Shown here: piece after piece, positions 1 through 5,081 of the stretch | How positions within the stretch are numbered: the stretch's first letter is position 1 | Layout: each line of letters opens with the position of its first letter | Origin: Pseudomonas sp. | GTDB lineage: Bacteria; Pseudomonadota; Gammaproteobacteria; Pseudomonadales; Pseudomonadaceae | Assembly (NCBI GenBank): GCA_029239415.1 | Contig: JAQZAY010000210.1 | Coordinates: forward strand, 1-6,719 | Direction of reading: 5' to 3' | DNA length: 6,719 nucleotides | The notes under the pieces: generated by a model | Seen by the model: the letters and a program-made list of their open reading frames with translations, nothing else | Databases searched by the model: none | Told to the model about the DNA's origin: nothing | Program-made: the position numbers and the translations under genes

Positions 1-277
1 CTGGTACGACTCCTTCGGTTTCAATCGCTTCCGGGGCTATGAGTGGATGCCCGAGCCCTGCCGCTCCTGCGACGAAAAGGAAAAGGACTTCGGCGGCTGT
101 CGCTGCCAGGCCTTCATGCTCACCGGCGACGCCAGCAACGCCGACCCGGTGTGCGCCAAGTCGGCCGACCACGGCATCATTCTCAAGGCGCGAGAGGAGG
201 CAGACCATGCCCAGCTGGCCATCGAACAACTCACCTTCCGCAACGAACGCAACGCACGGCTCATCGCCCGGGGCTGA
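1..277 (+). CDS. pqqE: PqqE, PQQ biosynthesis radical SAM enzyme (3' end only)
   Basis: PqqE is the cytosolic radical-SAM enzyme that cross-links the Glu and Tyr side chains of the PqqA peptide, presented by PqqD, as an early step in making pyrroloquinoline quinone. Only the last 91 residues are here; the first whole codon begins at base 2 and the gene starts outside the window. The fragment is the C-terminal SPASM part that binds auxiliary Fe-S clusters. It shows CRSC (fragment residues 20-23), Asp29, CRC (33-35) and Cys51. This spacing (C-x2-C-x5-D-x3-C-x-C-x15-C) fits the auxiliary-cluster ligands reported for Methylobacterium PqqE, including its unusual aspartate ligand, so the enzyme looks intact at this end. 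The tail runs through [10 protein letters not shown] to TGA at 275-277. The next gene starts 71 bases before this stop, indicating an operon. Identification is strong from motif and context. Confidence 0.96.
   Translation, partial: WYDSFGFNRFRGYEWMPEPCRSCDEKEKDFGGCRCQAFMLTGDASNADPVCAKSADHGIILKAREEADHAQLAIEQLTFRNERNARLIARG
195..200 (+). promoter_or_regulatory. Shine-Dalgarno of the S9 peptidase, inside pqqE
   Basis: AGGAGG lies six bases before the ATG at 207 and within the pqqE reading frame. It decides the start of the peptidase: the frame stays open upstream to an ATG at 39, but that ATG has no comparable site and the extra 56 residues are low-complexity Pro/Arg/Ser/Thr, typical of an out-of-frame reading of pqqE. 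Confidence 0.85.
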
Positions 278-2075
278 ACGCTTCAGCGCTGCCCAGGCGG
301 TGGCAGCCGGCACCGACTACGCCGACCTCAAGGTCGGCCCGGCCGGGGTGTTCTGGAACGAATTCCGCCCGGCCGACGGCGCCTGCCGGCTCTGGCACTG
401 GCGTGACGGTCAGCCGGTGTGCCTGACGCCGGACGGGTTCAGCGTCCGCAGCCGCGTCTACGAGTACGGCGGAGGCAGTTTCGCGGTGGGCGAGACGCAC
501 CTGTATTTCGTCAACGAGGCGGATCAGCAGGTCTACGCCCAACCGGTGGGCGGCGGCACGCCCCAGGCGCTGACCGCAGTCGACGAGCGCCGCTATGGCG
601 ATCTGCAGGTGCACGGCCGGCACGTGCTGGCGGTCGAGGAAACCCACGGCGAATCCGTCGAGCACCGTCTGGTCGCCCTCGACGCACACGGGCGTCAGGT
701 GCTGGCCGAGGGGGCTGACTTCTATGCGGCGCCCACGCTGAGCGACGACGGCCAGCGCCTGGCCTGGATCGAATGGGACCGCCCTGCCCAGCCCTGGACC
801 GCCACGCGATTGATGACCCGGCATCGGGTACAGGACGGCGCCTGGAGCCCGCCCCAGTGCATCGCCGGGGCAGACGAGGAAACATCGCTGCAACAACCGC
901 GCTTCGATGCCCAGGGCCGGCTGTACGCCCTGTCCGACCACCACGGCTACTGGCAACCCTGGGGTGAGTGCGACGGCCATTGGCAGGCCCTGCCCGCCGC
1001 CGTCGCCGATCACGCCGCCGCACCTTGGCAGCTGGGTGCCAGCACCTGGCTGCCCCTGGGCCCCGACGCCTACGTGGCCAGCTGGTTCGAGGACGGCTTC
1101 GGCGTGCTGGGCCACTGCCGTGTCGACCAGGCCTGCCAGCGCCTGGCGACCGACTACAGCCGCTTTCGCAGCCTGGCGCTGAGCGACACGCACCTGTACG
1201 CCATCGCCGCCTCACCGACGCGCCCTGCCGGTATCATCGCCATCGACCGCCCGACCGGCGCCGTCGAGGTGCTGAGCGGTGGCGTCGCGCCCTTGCCCGA
1301 GGCAGAGATCGCTCGGCCGCAATCGCTGCGCTACGCCAGCGGCGACGCCCAGGCCCATGGGTTCTTCTACCCTGCCCAGGGCGCACAGGGCCCATCGCCC
1401 CTGGTGATTTTCATCCACGGTGGACCGACCTCGGCGTGCTACCCGGTCTTCGACCCCCGTATCCAGTACTGGAGCCAACGCGGCTTCGCGGTCGCCGACC
1501 TCAACTACCGAGGGAGCACCGGCTACGGGCGAGCCTATCGCCAGGCGCTGCACCTGCGCTGGGGCGAGGCCGATGTCGAAGACGCCTGCGCGGTGGTGAC
1601 GCACCTGGCCGACCAGGGGTTGATCGACCCGACCCAGGCATTCATCCGCGGCGGCAGTGCCGGGGGCTACACCACGCTCTGTGCCTTGGCCTTCCATGAC
1701 GTGTTCCGGGCCGGGGCCAGCCTGTACGGCGTCAGTGATCCGGTAGCGCTCGCCCGCGCTACCCACAAGTTCGAAGCGGATTACCTGGACTGGTTGATCG
1801 GCGACCCAGACCGCGACGCCGAACGTTATGCACAGCGCACACCCTTGCTGCACGCCGCACGTATCACGGTGCCGGTGATTTTCTTCCAGGGCGAGCAGGA
1901 CGCGGTGGTGGTGCCTGAACAGACGCGGAGCATGCTGGCAGCGTTGCAGGCCAATGGCGTGCAGGCCGAAGGGCACTTCTATGCCGGGGAACGCCACGGT
2001 TTTCGCCAGGCGGTCAACCTGGCCCATGCACTGGAGCAGGAATGGGCGTTCTACTGCCAGGTCCTGGACCGTTGA
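207..2075 (+). CDS. S9 (prolyl oligopeptidase) family peptidase of the pqq operon
   Basis: This is a 622-residue serine peptidase with no visible signal peptide, so probably cytosolic. Residues ~15-380 form a beta-propeller-like region rich in short Asp/Gly/Trp strands ([28 protein letters not shown]). Residues ~385-620 form the alpha/beta-hydrolase domain. The oxyanion-hole motif HGGP starts at 404. The nucleophile is Ser484 in GGSAGGY. The likely acid is Asp565 in GEQDAVV and the likely base His597 in ERHGF, so the triad appears complete. It overlaps pqqE by 71 bases. Pseudomonas pqq operons commonly end with such a peptidase, called pqqG or pqqH in different species. A part in trimming PqqA or the cross-linked peptide is plausible but not proven, since M16 peptidases (PqqF type) are the better-supported candidates. 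The ATG at 207 was chosen for its AGGAGG; an N-terminal start a few residues later by a non-ATG codon cannot be excluded. Confidence 0.93.
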   Translation: MPSWPSNNSPSATNATHGSSPGAERFSAAQAVAAGTDYADLKVGPAGVFWNEFRPADGACRLWHWRDGQPVCLTPDGFSVRSRVYEYGGGSFAVGETHLYFVNEADQQVYAQPVGGGTPQALTAVDERRYGDLQVHGRHVLAVEETHGESVEHRLVALDAHGRQVLAEGADFYAAPTLSDDGQRLAWIEWDRPAQPWTATRLMTRHRVQDGAWSPPQCIAGADEETSLQQPRFDAQGRLYALSDHHGYWQPWGECDGHWQALPAAVADHAAAPWQLGASTWLPLGPDAYVASWFEDGFGVLGHCRVDQACQRLATDYSRFRSLALSDTHLYAIAASPTRPAGIIAIDRPTGAVEVLSGGVAPLPEAEIARPQSLRYASGDAQAHGFFYPAQGAQGPSPLVIFIHGGPTSACYPVFDPRIQYWSQRGFAVADLNYRGSTGYGRAYRQALHLRWGEADVEDACAVVTHLADQGLIDPTQAFIRGGSAGGYTTLCALAFHDVFRAGASLYGVSDPVALARATHKFEADYLDWLIGDPDRDAERYAQRTPLLHAARITVPVIFFQGEQDAVVVPEQTRSMLAALQANGVQAEGHFYAGERHGFRQAVNLAHALEQEWAFYCQVLDR

Positions 2076-2114
2076 GGCCACGCCCAAGTCGCGACTGCGG
2101 CTCGGGCTGTGCGG

Positions 2115-2273
2115 TCAGCGCTTGGCGATGATGTACACCGCATGGATGATGCCGGGAATGTAACCCAGCATCGTCAGCAGGATGTTCAGCCAGAACGCAC
2201 CGCCGAAACCGACCTGCAGGAAGACGCCCACGGGTGGAAGAATGATGGCGATCAGAATGCGGATCAGGTCCAT
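2115..2273 (-). CDS. YqaE/Pmp3 family small membrane protein
   Basis: This 52-residue protein begins MDLIRILIAIILPPVGVFLQ and ends AVYIIAKR. It belongs to the YqaE/Pmp3 (UPF0057) family, whose members are about 50-60 residues with two transmembrane helices. Here the hydrophobic segments are about 4-20 (with the family PPVGVFLQVG signature) and 28-49 (LNILLTMLGYIPGIIHAVYII). Yeast and plant Pmp3 proteins affect membrane potential and salt tolerance; bacterial relatives are often stress-induced but their mechanism is unknown. The start is supported by GAGGAG on the minus strand (core at 2281-2285) with seven bases to the ATG. The gene converges with the S9 peptidase 39 bp away. It lies downstream of the aminotransferase on the same strand but behind that gene's terminator, so it probably has its own promoter. 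Confidence 0.93.
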   Translation of the reverse strand: MDLIRILIAIILPPVGVFLQVGFGGAFWLNILLTMLGYIPGIIHAVYIIAKR

Positions 2274-2289
2274 GTCGTAGCTCCTCGAT

Positions 2290-2318
2290 TGGTTACCTCA
2301 ACAGACTGTCGCTTTCAA
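2290..2318 (-). promoter_or_regulatory. Possible promoter of the YqaE/Pmp3 gene
   Basis: On the minus strand, TTGAAA (2313-2318) lies 17 bases from TAACCA (2290-2295), just upstream of the Shine-Dalgarno. The -35 is good (5/6 to TTGACA) but the -10 is poor. A 6-bp dyad, AGAGGT-N8-ACCTCT (2321-2340), sits directly upstream and could be an operator. The main support is positional: an independent promoter is expected between the terminator at 2348-2385 and this gene. Confidence 0.3.
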
Positions 2319-2347
2319 ACAGAGGTTCAAGCCGACCTCTTGCGCGC

Positions 2348-2385
2348 AAAAAAACGCCCCGGGCCAAAGGTGCGGGCCAGGGGCG
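2348..2385 (-). terminator. Intrinsic terminator of the aminotransferase gene
   Basis: Read on the minus strand, CGCCCC-t-GGCC, a 9-base loop, then GGCC-c-GGGGCG forms a 10-bp GC stem with one internal mismatch, followed at once by seven T (A-run at 2348-2354 on the plus strand). It lies 35 bp past the aminotransferase stop, the classic position, and separates that gene from the YqaE/Pmp3 gene. Confidence 0.9.
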
Positions 2386-2420
2386 GTGCGCAGGAACGCA
2401 GACGGTTCGGCAAAGGCTCG

Positions 2421-3677
2421 TCAGGCAGACGCGCGACGGGCCTCGAAGGCAGGGGTACGGATCAGGGTGAACGCGCGCGCCAGGCGCTTGAGCATTTCGT
2501 CGATGTTGCCCTTGCTGACGGTCAGCGACGGCGTGAAGCGCAGCACATCGGCCTGGGGGGCCATGAGCAGCAGACCTTCCTGCAGAGCCGCGTCGACCAG
2601 GGTCTGGGCGAAGGCTTCGCGCAGGTGCAGCCCCCAGAGCAGTCCCTGGCCGCGCACCTCGCCTTGACCGAAGCGCGCCGCCAGTCGGCTCAACCCATCG
2701 CGCAGGTGGCGCCCGGCGTCCTCGACGTGGTCGAGAAAGCCGGGGGCCAGCACCGTCTCCAGGACCGCCAGGCCGGCCGCGCTCATCAACGTGTTGCCAT
2801 GGTGGCTGCCGCCCAGCTCGCCCGGCACTGCGCAGCAGGCCGTGCCGCGCGCCAGCAGTGCGGCCAGCGGCACGCCACCGCCCAGCCCCTTGCCCATGGC
2901 CACCAGGTCGGCACGTACGCCGTGACGCTGCTCGGCCAGCAAGGTGCCGCAGCGACCCAGGCCGGTCTGCACTTCGTCGAGAATCAGCAGGATGCCCAGT
3001 TCGCGGCACAGGGTTTCGGCGCCCTTGAGGTACTCGCGTGACGCCGGGATCACGCCGGCGTCGCCCTGGACCGGTTCGAGCAGGATGGCCACGGTGTCCG
3101 AATTCACGGCGGCATGCAGAGCGGCCAAGTCGTTGAACGGGACCTGGCTGAACCCTGGCACGTCAGCTTGGGCACGGCAGGCCGACAGCGCCCCCAGGCC
3201 TCGCCCATGACACCCTAGGCGAGCGACGATGACGTGGTCGGCTCCATGGCGATGGCGCTGTCCCCAAGCGCGGGCCAGGCGGATGGCCGCTTCGCAGGCT
3301 TCGCTACCGCTGTTGAGCAGGTAGGCCTGATCGCTTCCAGTGCTCTGACACAACCGCTGGGCCAGCGTGAGCAGGCCTTGCCCTTGGAACCCGGCACCGG
3401 CATTGATCAACGAGCGCGCCTGGTCGGCCAGGGCCTTGGTCAGCACGTCCGGGCTGTGCCCCAGGCTGTTCACCGCACCGCCCTGGTGAAAGTCCAGGTA
3501 GGCATGCCCGCGATCGTCCCATAGCCACGACCCCTGCCCGCGCACGAACACCGGGTCAGCCTGGCGAGCGGCAGGCATCAGGAAGCGTCGCGACGCCTGG
3601 GACGTCAGGGATTCGAAGCGCGGCGCAGGCGGCACCTCGGTGGCAGATGCCATACGGCGCAAGTTGAACAGGTTCAT
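2421..3677 (-). CDS. Class III PLP-dependent aminotransferase (acetylornithine/ornithine/4-aminobutyrate type)
   Basis: This 418-residue fold-type I transaminase moves an amino group, usually a terminal one on an omega-amino acid or diamine, to a 2-oxo acid. Visible landmarks are: VRGQGSWLWDDRGHAYLDF (45-63) at the domain start; NSGSEACEAAIRLAR (122-136), the PLP phosphate loop; Glu201 in EPVQGD; Asp234 in LILDEVQTG, which pairs with the PLP ring nitrogen; Lys263 in MGKGLGGG, the Schiff-base lysine; and Arg380 in RFTPSL near the substrate carboxylate. Two motifs depart from the usual ArgD/OAT form: GCHGRG (155-160) replaces the common SFHGRT, and GGSHHGNT (289-296) stands where GxTFGGNP is common. 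The substrate cannot be named; homologues are often labelled acetylornithine aminotransferase 2. The ATG at 3677 has GGAG five bases upstream, whereas the Met at residue 9 does not. It diverges from the LysR gene, its probable regulator. Confidence 0.93.
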   Translation of the reverse strand: MNLFNLRRMASATEVPPAPRFESLTSQASRRFLMPAARQADPVFVRGQGSWLWDDRGHAYLDFHQGGAVNSLGHSPDVLTKALADQARSLINAGAGFQGQGLLTLAQRLCQSTGSDQAYLLNSGSEACEAAIRLARAWGQRHRHGADHVIVARLGCHGRGLGALSACRAQADVPGFSQVPFNDLAALHAAVNSDTVAILLEPVQGDAGVIPASREYLKGAETLCRELGILLILDEVQTGLGRCGTLLAEQRHGVRADLVAMGKGLGGGVPLAALLARGTACCAVPGELGGSHHGNTLMSAAGLAVLETVLAPGFLDHVEDAGRHLRDGLSRLAARFGQGEVRGQGLLWGLHLREAFAQTLVDAALQEGLLLMAPQADVLRFTPSLTVSKGNIDEMLKRLARAFTLIRTPAFEARRASA

Positions 3678-3728
3678 CGAGGCTCCAGCCGATCACGGTC
3701 AAGGCTGCCAGGGCTCGGTCATGCGCCG

Positions 3729-3748
3729 AACGGTGTACCGTTGAACGG
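3729..3748. repeat. Three-armed dyad AACGG / CCGTT / AACGG
   Basis: AACGGT-gt-ACCGTT (3729-3742) is a perfect 6-bp inverted repeat, and its right arm forms a second perfect dyad, CCGTT-g-AACGG (3738-3748). Alternating arms of this kind are typical of sites that bind more than one dimer. It lies 52-71 bases upstream of the aminotransferase start codon, where an activator or operator would act. The binding protein is not known; the divergent LysR is the obvious candidate. Confidence 0.4.
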
Positions 3749-3809
3749 GTATTTTGCCTGGCCTATCCAAACGTCATTCGCATCCACGGCGCATTGGCCC
3801 CTAAAAGAC

Positions 3810-3838
3810 CTGCCAAGCGCCATGACGCGGCGTAGACT
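3810..3838 (+). promoter_or_regulatory. Possible sigma-70 promoter of the lysR gene
   Basis: CTGCCA (3810-3815) and TAGACT (3833-3838) are 17 bases apart, each matching its consensus at four of six positions. This would give a leader of roughly 50 bases before the ATG at 3898. It is weak, as is common for LysR genes, and rests on spacing and position alone. Confidence 0.3.
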
Positions 3839-3884
3839 AGGCGCCTTCCCGGCCATGGGCCATTTGGTTTTTCGAGCTTTTCCG

Positions 3885-3899
3885 ATAAGTAGCGCTTAT
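3885..3899. promoter_or_regulatory. LysR-type box (T-N11-A dyad) overlapping the lysR start codon
   Basis: ATAAG-N5-CTTAT is a 15-bp inverted repeat with the T-N11-A spacing characteristic of LysR-family binding sites (T at 3886, A at 3898). It covers the region where a Shine-Dalgarno would sit, which is otherwise poor, and the first two bases of the ATG. Binding here would repress the regulator's own gene. This is inference from the motif alone. Confidence 0.4.
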
Positions 3900-4821
3900 G
3901 GATTTCCGTCAACTGCGATATTTCGTCGCGGTCTATGAAGAAGGCCACGTCGGCCGCGCCGCCGAGCTCCTGTCGCTGTCCCAGCCGGCCCTGTCGCAAC
4001 AGATCCGCCAGCTCGAGCAGGCGCTCGAGGTCAGCCTGTTCGAGCGCAGCAACAGACGCCTGTTGCCGACCCTGGCTGCCCACACGCTGTACAACCACGC
4101 GCTGCCCCTGCTAGACGGGCTGCGACAGGCCCGCGAGGCCATGCGCGGCTTCAAGGGCCAGGCGCTGCGCACGTTGGCCATCGGTGTGCTGCAGACCGTA
4201 CGACCCAGCCTGGTGCCGCGCCTGCTGGAGCGCGTCCGCAAGGCCCAGCCGCACCTGATCGTGCAGCTCTACGAATTGTCCGGCCTGGACATCGAGCGGC
4301 GTCTGCTCAACGGCAGCCTGGACATCGGCATCAGCTACCTGGCGCCACGCCAGCCGGGGCTGCATGGGTTGCCGTTGTACGAGGACGAACTGCAACTGGT
4401 GATTCCGAACGATCACCCGTTGAAGGACTTCAAGAAGGTCTCGCTCAGCCAGGCGGCGGAGTTGCCGATGCTGATGCTGGGGGAGGAGTTTCAGATCCGC
4501 CAGATCTGGCAGACCGAGTTGGCCAATCTGGGCAGGCGCCCGCAGGTCCAGGCGGAAATGAACAACATGGGCGGCATCCTGGACAGTCTGGCGTATACCT
4601 CGCTGGTGACCATCCTGCCGGGGCGTGCCAAGGAAGCGGCCGAAGACGATCAGGCCCTGCTGTGGAAGCCCTTGAGCGAACCGCGGGTACCGCTTCAGGT
4701 CGGCCTGGTGTTTCGCGATGCGCAACGCCAACAGGCGGCGGTCGAGCTGTTGCGAACGCTGCTCGAAGAAGAAACTGCGGGGGGTGCCGTGGCCGGTGTG
4801 CGCCTCGACGCCTCAGGCTGA
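3898..4821 (+). CDS. LysR-family transcriptional regulator (CynR-like)
   Basis: A 307-residue protein of ordinary LysR length. The N-terminal winged helix-turn-helix starts MDFRQLRYFVAVYEEGHVGRAAELL; the recognition region is LSLSQPALSQQIRQLEQALEVSLFER (about 25-50). A linker helix (about 58-88) is followed by the periplasmic-binding-protein-like effector domain (about 90-295), including LNGSLDIGISYL and the LVTILPG segment. The start is fixed by the family's MDFRQLRYF opening even though the ribosome site is weak. It diverges from the aminotransferase and probably regulates it and itself. The effector is unknown; an amine, amino acid or derived acid handled by the aminotransferase is a reasonable guess. 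Its stop lies only nine bases from the terminator end of the convergent small-RNA gene. Confidence 0.93.
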   Translation: MDFRQLRYFVAVYEEGHVGRAAELLSLSQPALSQQIRQLEQALEVSLFERSNRRLLPTLAAHTLYNHALPLLDGLRQAREAMRGFKGQALRTLAIGVLQTVRPSLVPRLLERVRKAQPHLIVQLYELSGLDIERRLLNGSLDIGISYLAPRQPGLHGLPLYEDELQLVIPNDHPLKDFKKVSLSQAAELPMLMLGEEFQIRQIWQTELANLGRRPQVQAEMNNMGGILDSLAYTSLVTILPGRAKEAAEDDQALLWKPLSEPRVPLQVGLVFRDAQRQQAAVELLRTLLEEETAGGAVAGVRLDASG

Positions 4822-4830
4822 CGGGCACAC

Positions 4831-4863
4831 AAAAAAGGAAACCCCGCCGAGGCGGGGTATTCC
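4831..4863 (-). terminator. Intrinsic terminator of the rsmY-type RNA
   Basis: On the minus strand GGAA, a bulged T, ACCCCGCC, a 2-base turn, GGCGGGGT and TTCC form a 12-bp hairpin followed immediately by six T (A-run 4831-4836 on plus). On the plus strand the same hairpin has no T-run after it, so it is built mainly for the minus-strand RNA and only perhaps helps end lysR transcription. Confidence 0.93.
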
Positions 4864-4977
4864 AGACTGTTTCTCTGACATCCGTTTCGTCGACTTCCGT
4901 ATCGTCCCGCCACCCTGGCAGGTCATCCTTAGCAGATCCGTGTGCTGTCCTCTGCGCTCCCAGCGCGTCGTCCATGT
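4831..4977 (-). ncRNA. rsmY: Gac/Rsm regulatory small RNA, RsmY type
   Basis: This unannotated-looking gap encodes a small RNA of about 147 nt on the minus strand. Such RNAs bind and sequester RsmA/RsmE (CsrA-family) proteins through repeated GGA motifs, freeing target mRNAs for translation. Nine GGA triplets occur (minus-strand sites near 4971, 4958, 4948, 4937, 4926, 4905, 4896, 4881, 4861). Several fall in predicted loops: GCGC-TGGGA-GCGC, AGCA-CACGGATC-TGCT, and the flank of CCTGCCA-GGG-TGGCGGG. A perfect GacA activating site lies upstream and a strong terminator ends it. The start near 4977 is inferred from a -10-like GTTAAT and may be off by a few bases. Of the Gac RNAs, rsmZ normally sits by rpoS/fdxA, whereas P. 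putida rsmY is, from memory, placed between this LysR and acyl-CoA dehydrogenase pair, hence the symbol. It is somewhat longer than the ~118 nt described for P. fluorescens RsmY. Confidence 0.88.
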
Positions 4978-4984
4978 GAGAAAG

Positions 4985-4990
4985 ATTAAC
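4985..4990 (-). promoter_or_regulatory. -10-like element of the rsmY-type gene
   Basis: GTTAAT on the minus strand matches TATAAT at its last four positions and sits about eight bases before the inferred start of the RNA. No convincing -35 is found at 17 bases (ACTTCC there), as expected for a promoter that relies on an activator bound upstream. Confidence 0.5.
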
Positions 4991-5033
4991 AGTGGATCCA
5001 ATCCCCGGGAAGTGGAGAAAAGTCACCAGGCCG

Positions 5034-5051
5034 TGTAAGAAAATGCTTACA
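5034..5051 (-). promoter_or_regulatory. GacA upstream activating sequence (TGTAAG-N6-CTTACA)
   Basis: TGTAAG, six bases, CTTACA is an exact match to the 18-bp palindrome recognised by phosphorylated GacA upstream of rsmX, rsmY and rsmZ in Pseudomonas. Its centre is about 65 bases before the inferred RNA start, close to the distance known in P. fluorescens. It makes transcription of the RNA dependent on GacS/GacA, hence on cell density and physiological signals. Confidence 0.92.
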
Positions 5052-5052
5052 A

Positions 5053-5071
5053 ATCTGTCTCGTTTCCAGAT
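5053..5071 (-). terminator. Weak hairpin after the acyl-CoA dehydrogenase
   Basis: ATCTG-N9-CAGAT forms a 5-bp stem 11 bases past the stop and is followed by only TT before the GacA site. It is at best a poor terminator; readthrough into the rsmY-type region is possible. Confidence 0.2.
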
Positions 5072-5081
5072 ACGCGCTGTT

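Larger units (their letters stand above)
3678..3897. promoter_or_regulatory. Divergent control region between aminotransferase and lysR
   Basis: These 220 bp separate the two divergent starts, the usual arrangement for a LysR regulator and its target. No good sigma-70 promoter was seen toward the aminotransferase, consistent with activator dependence. Besides the sites listed separately there is TTTG-N11-CAAA at 3753-3771, a dyad of unclear role. A short ORF at 3741-3938 crosses the regulator's start and has no recognisable content. Confidence 0.6.

Noticed and set aside
39..206. N-terminal extension of the S9 peptidase frame to the ATG at 39
   Set aside because: No ribosome site, low-complexity composition from reading pqqE in another frame, and a strong AGGAGG supports ATG 207.
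261..1193. 310-codon minus-strand ORF opposite the S9 peptidase
   Set aside because: Antisense shadow frame of a high-GC coding region with no family motif.
2082..2107. Hairpin between the convergent S9 peptidase and YqaE genes (GCCCAAG with CTCGGGC, also palindrome AGTCGCGACT at 2087-2096) as a shared terminator
   Set aside because: The stem is imperfect with a long loop and there is no T-run on either strand, so it cannot be called a terminator from sequence.
2109..3041. 310-codon plus-strand ORF opposite the YqaE and aminotransferase genes
   Set aside because: Shadow frame of high-GC genes; it runs through a terminator and two well-supported minus-strand genes and resembles no protein family.
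3678..3897. Sigma-54 promoter toward the aminotransferase
   Set aside because: No GG-N10-GC pair with the expected flanking bases was found on either strand.
4718..5038. Plus-strand ORF of 106 codons, and minus-strand ORFs, crossing the 4831-5051 gap
   Set aside because: They run out of lysR in other frames through a terminator hairpin and a GacA site; none has a recognisable protein feature. The region is explained by the small-RNA gene.
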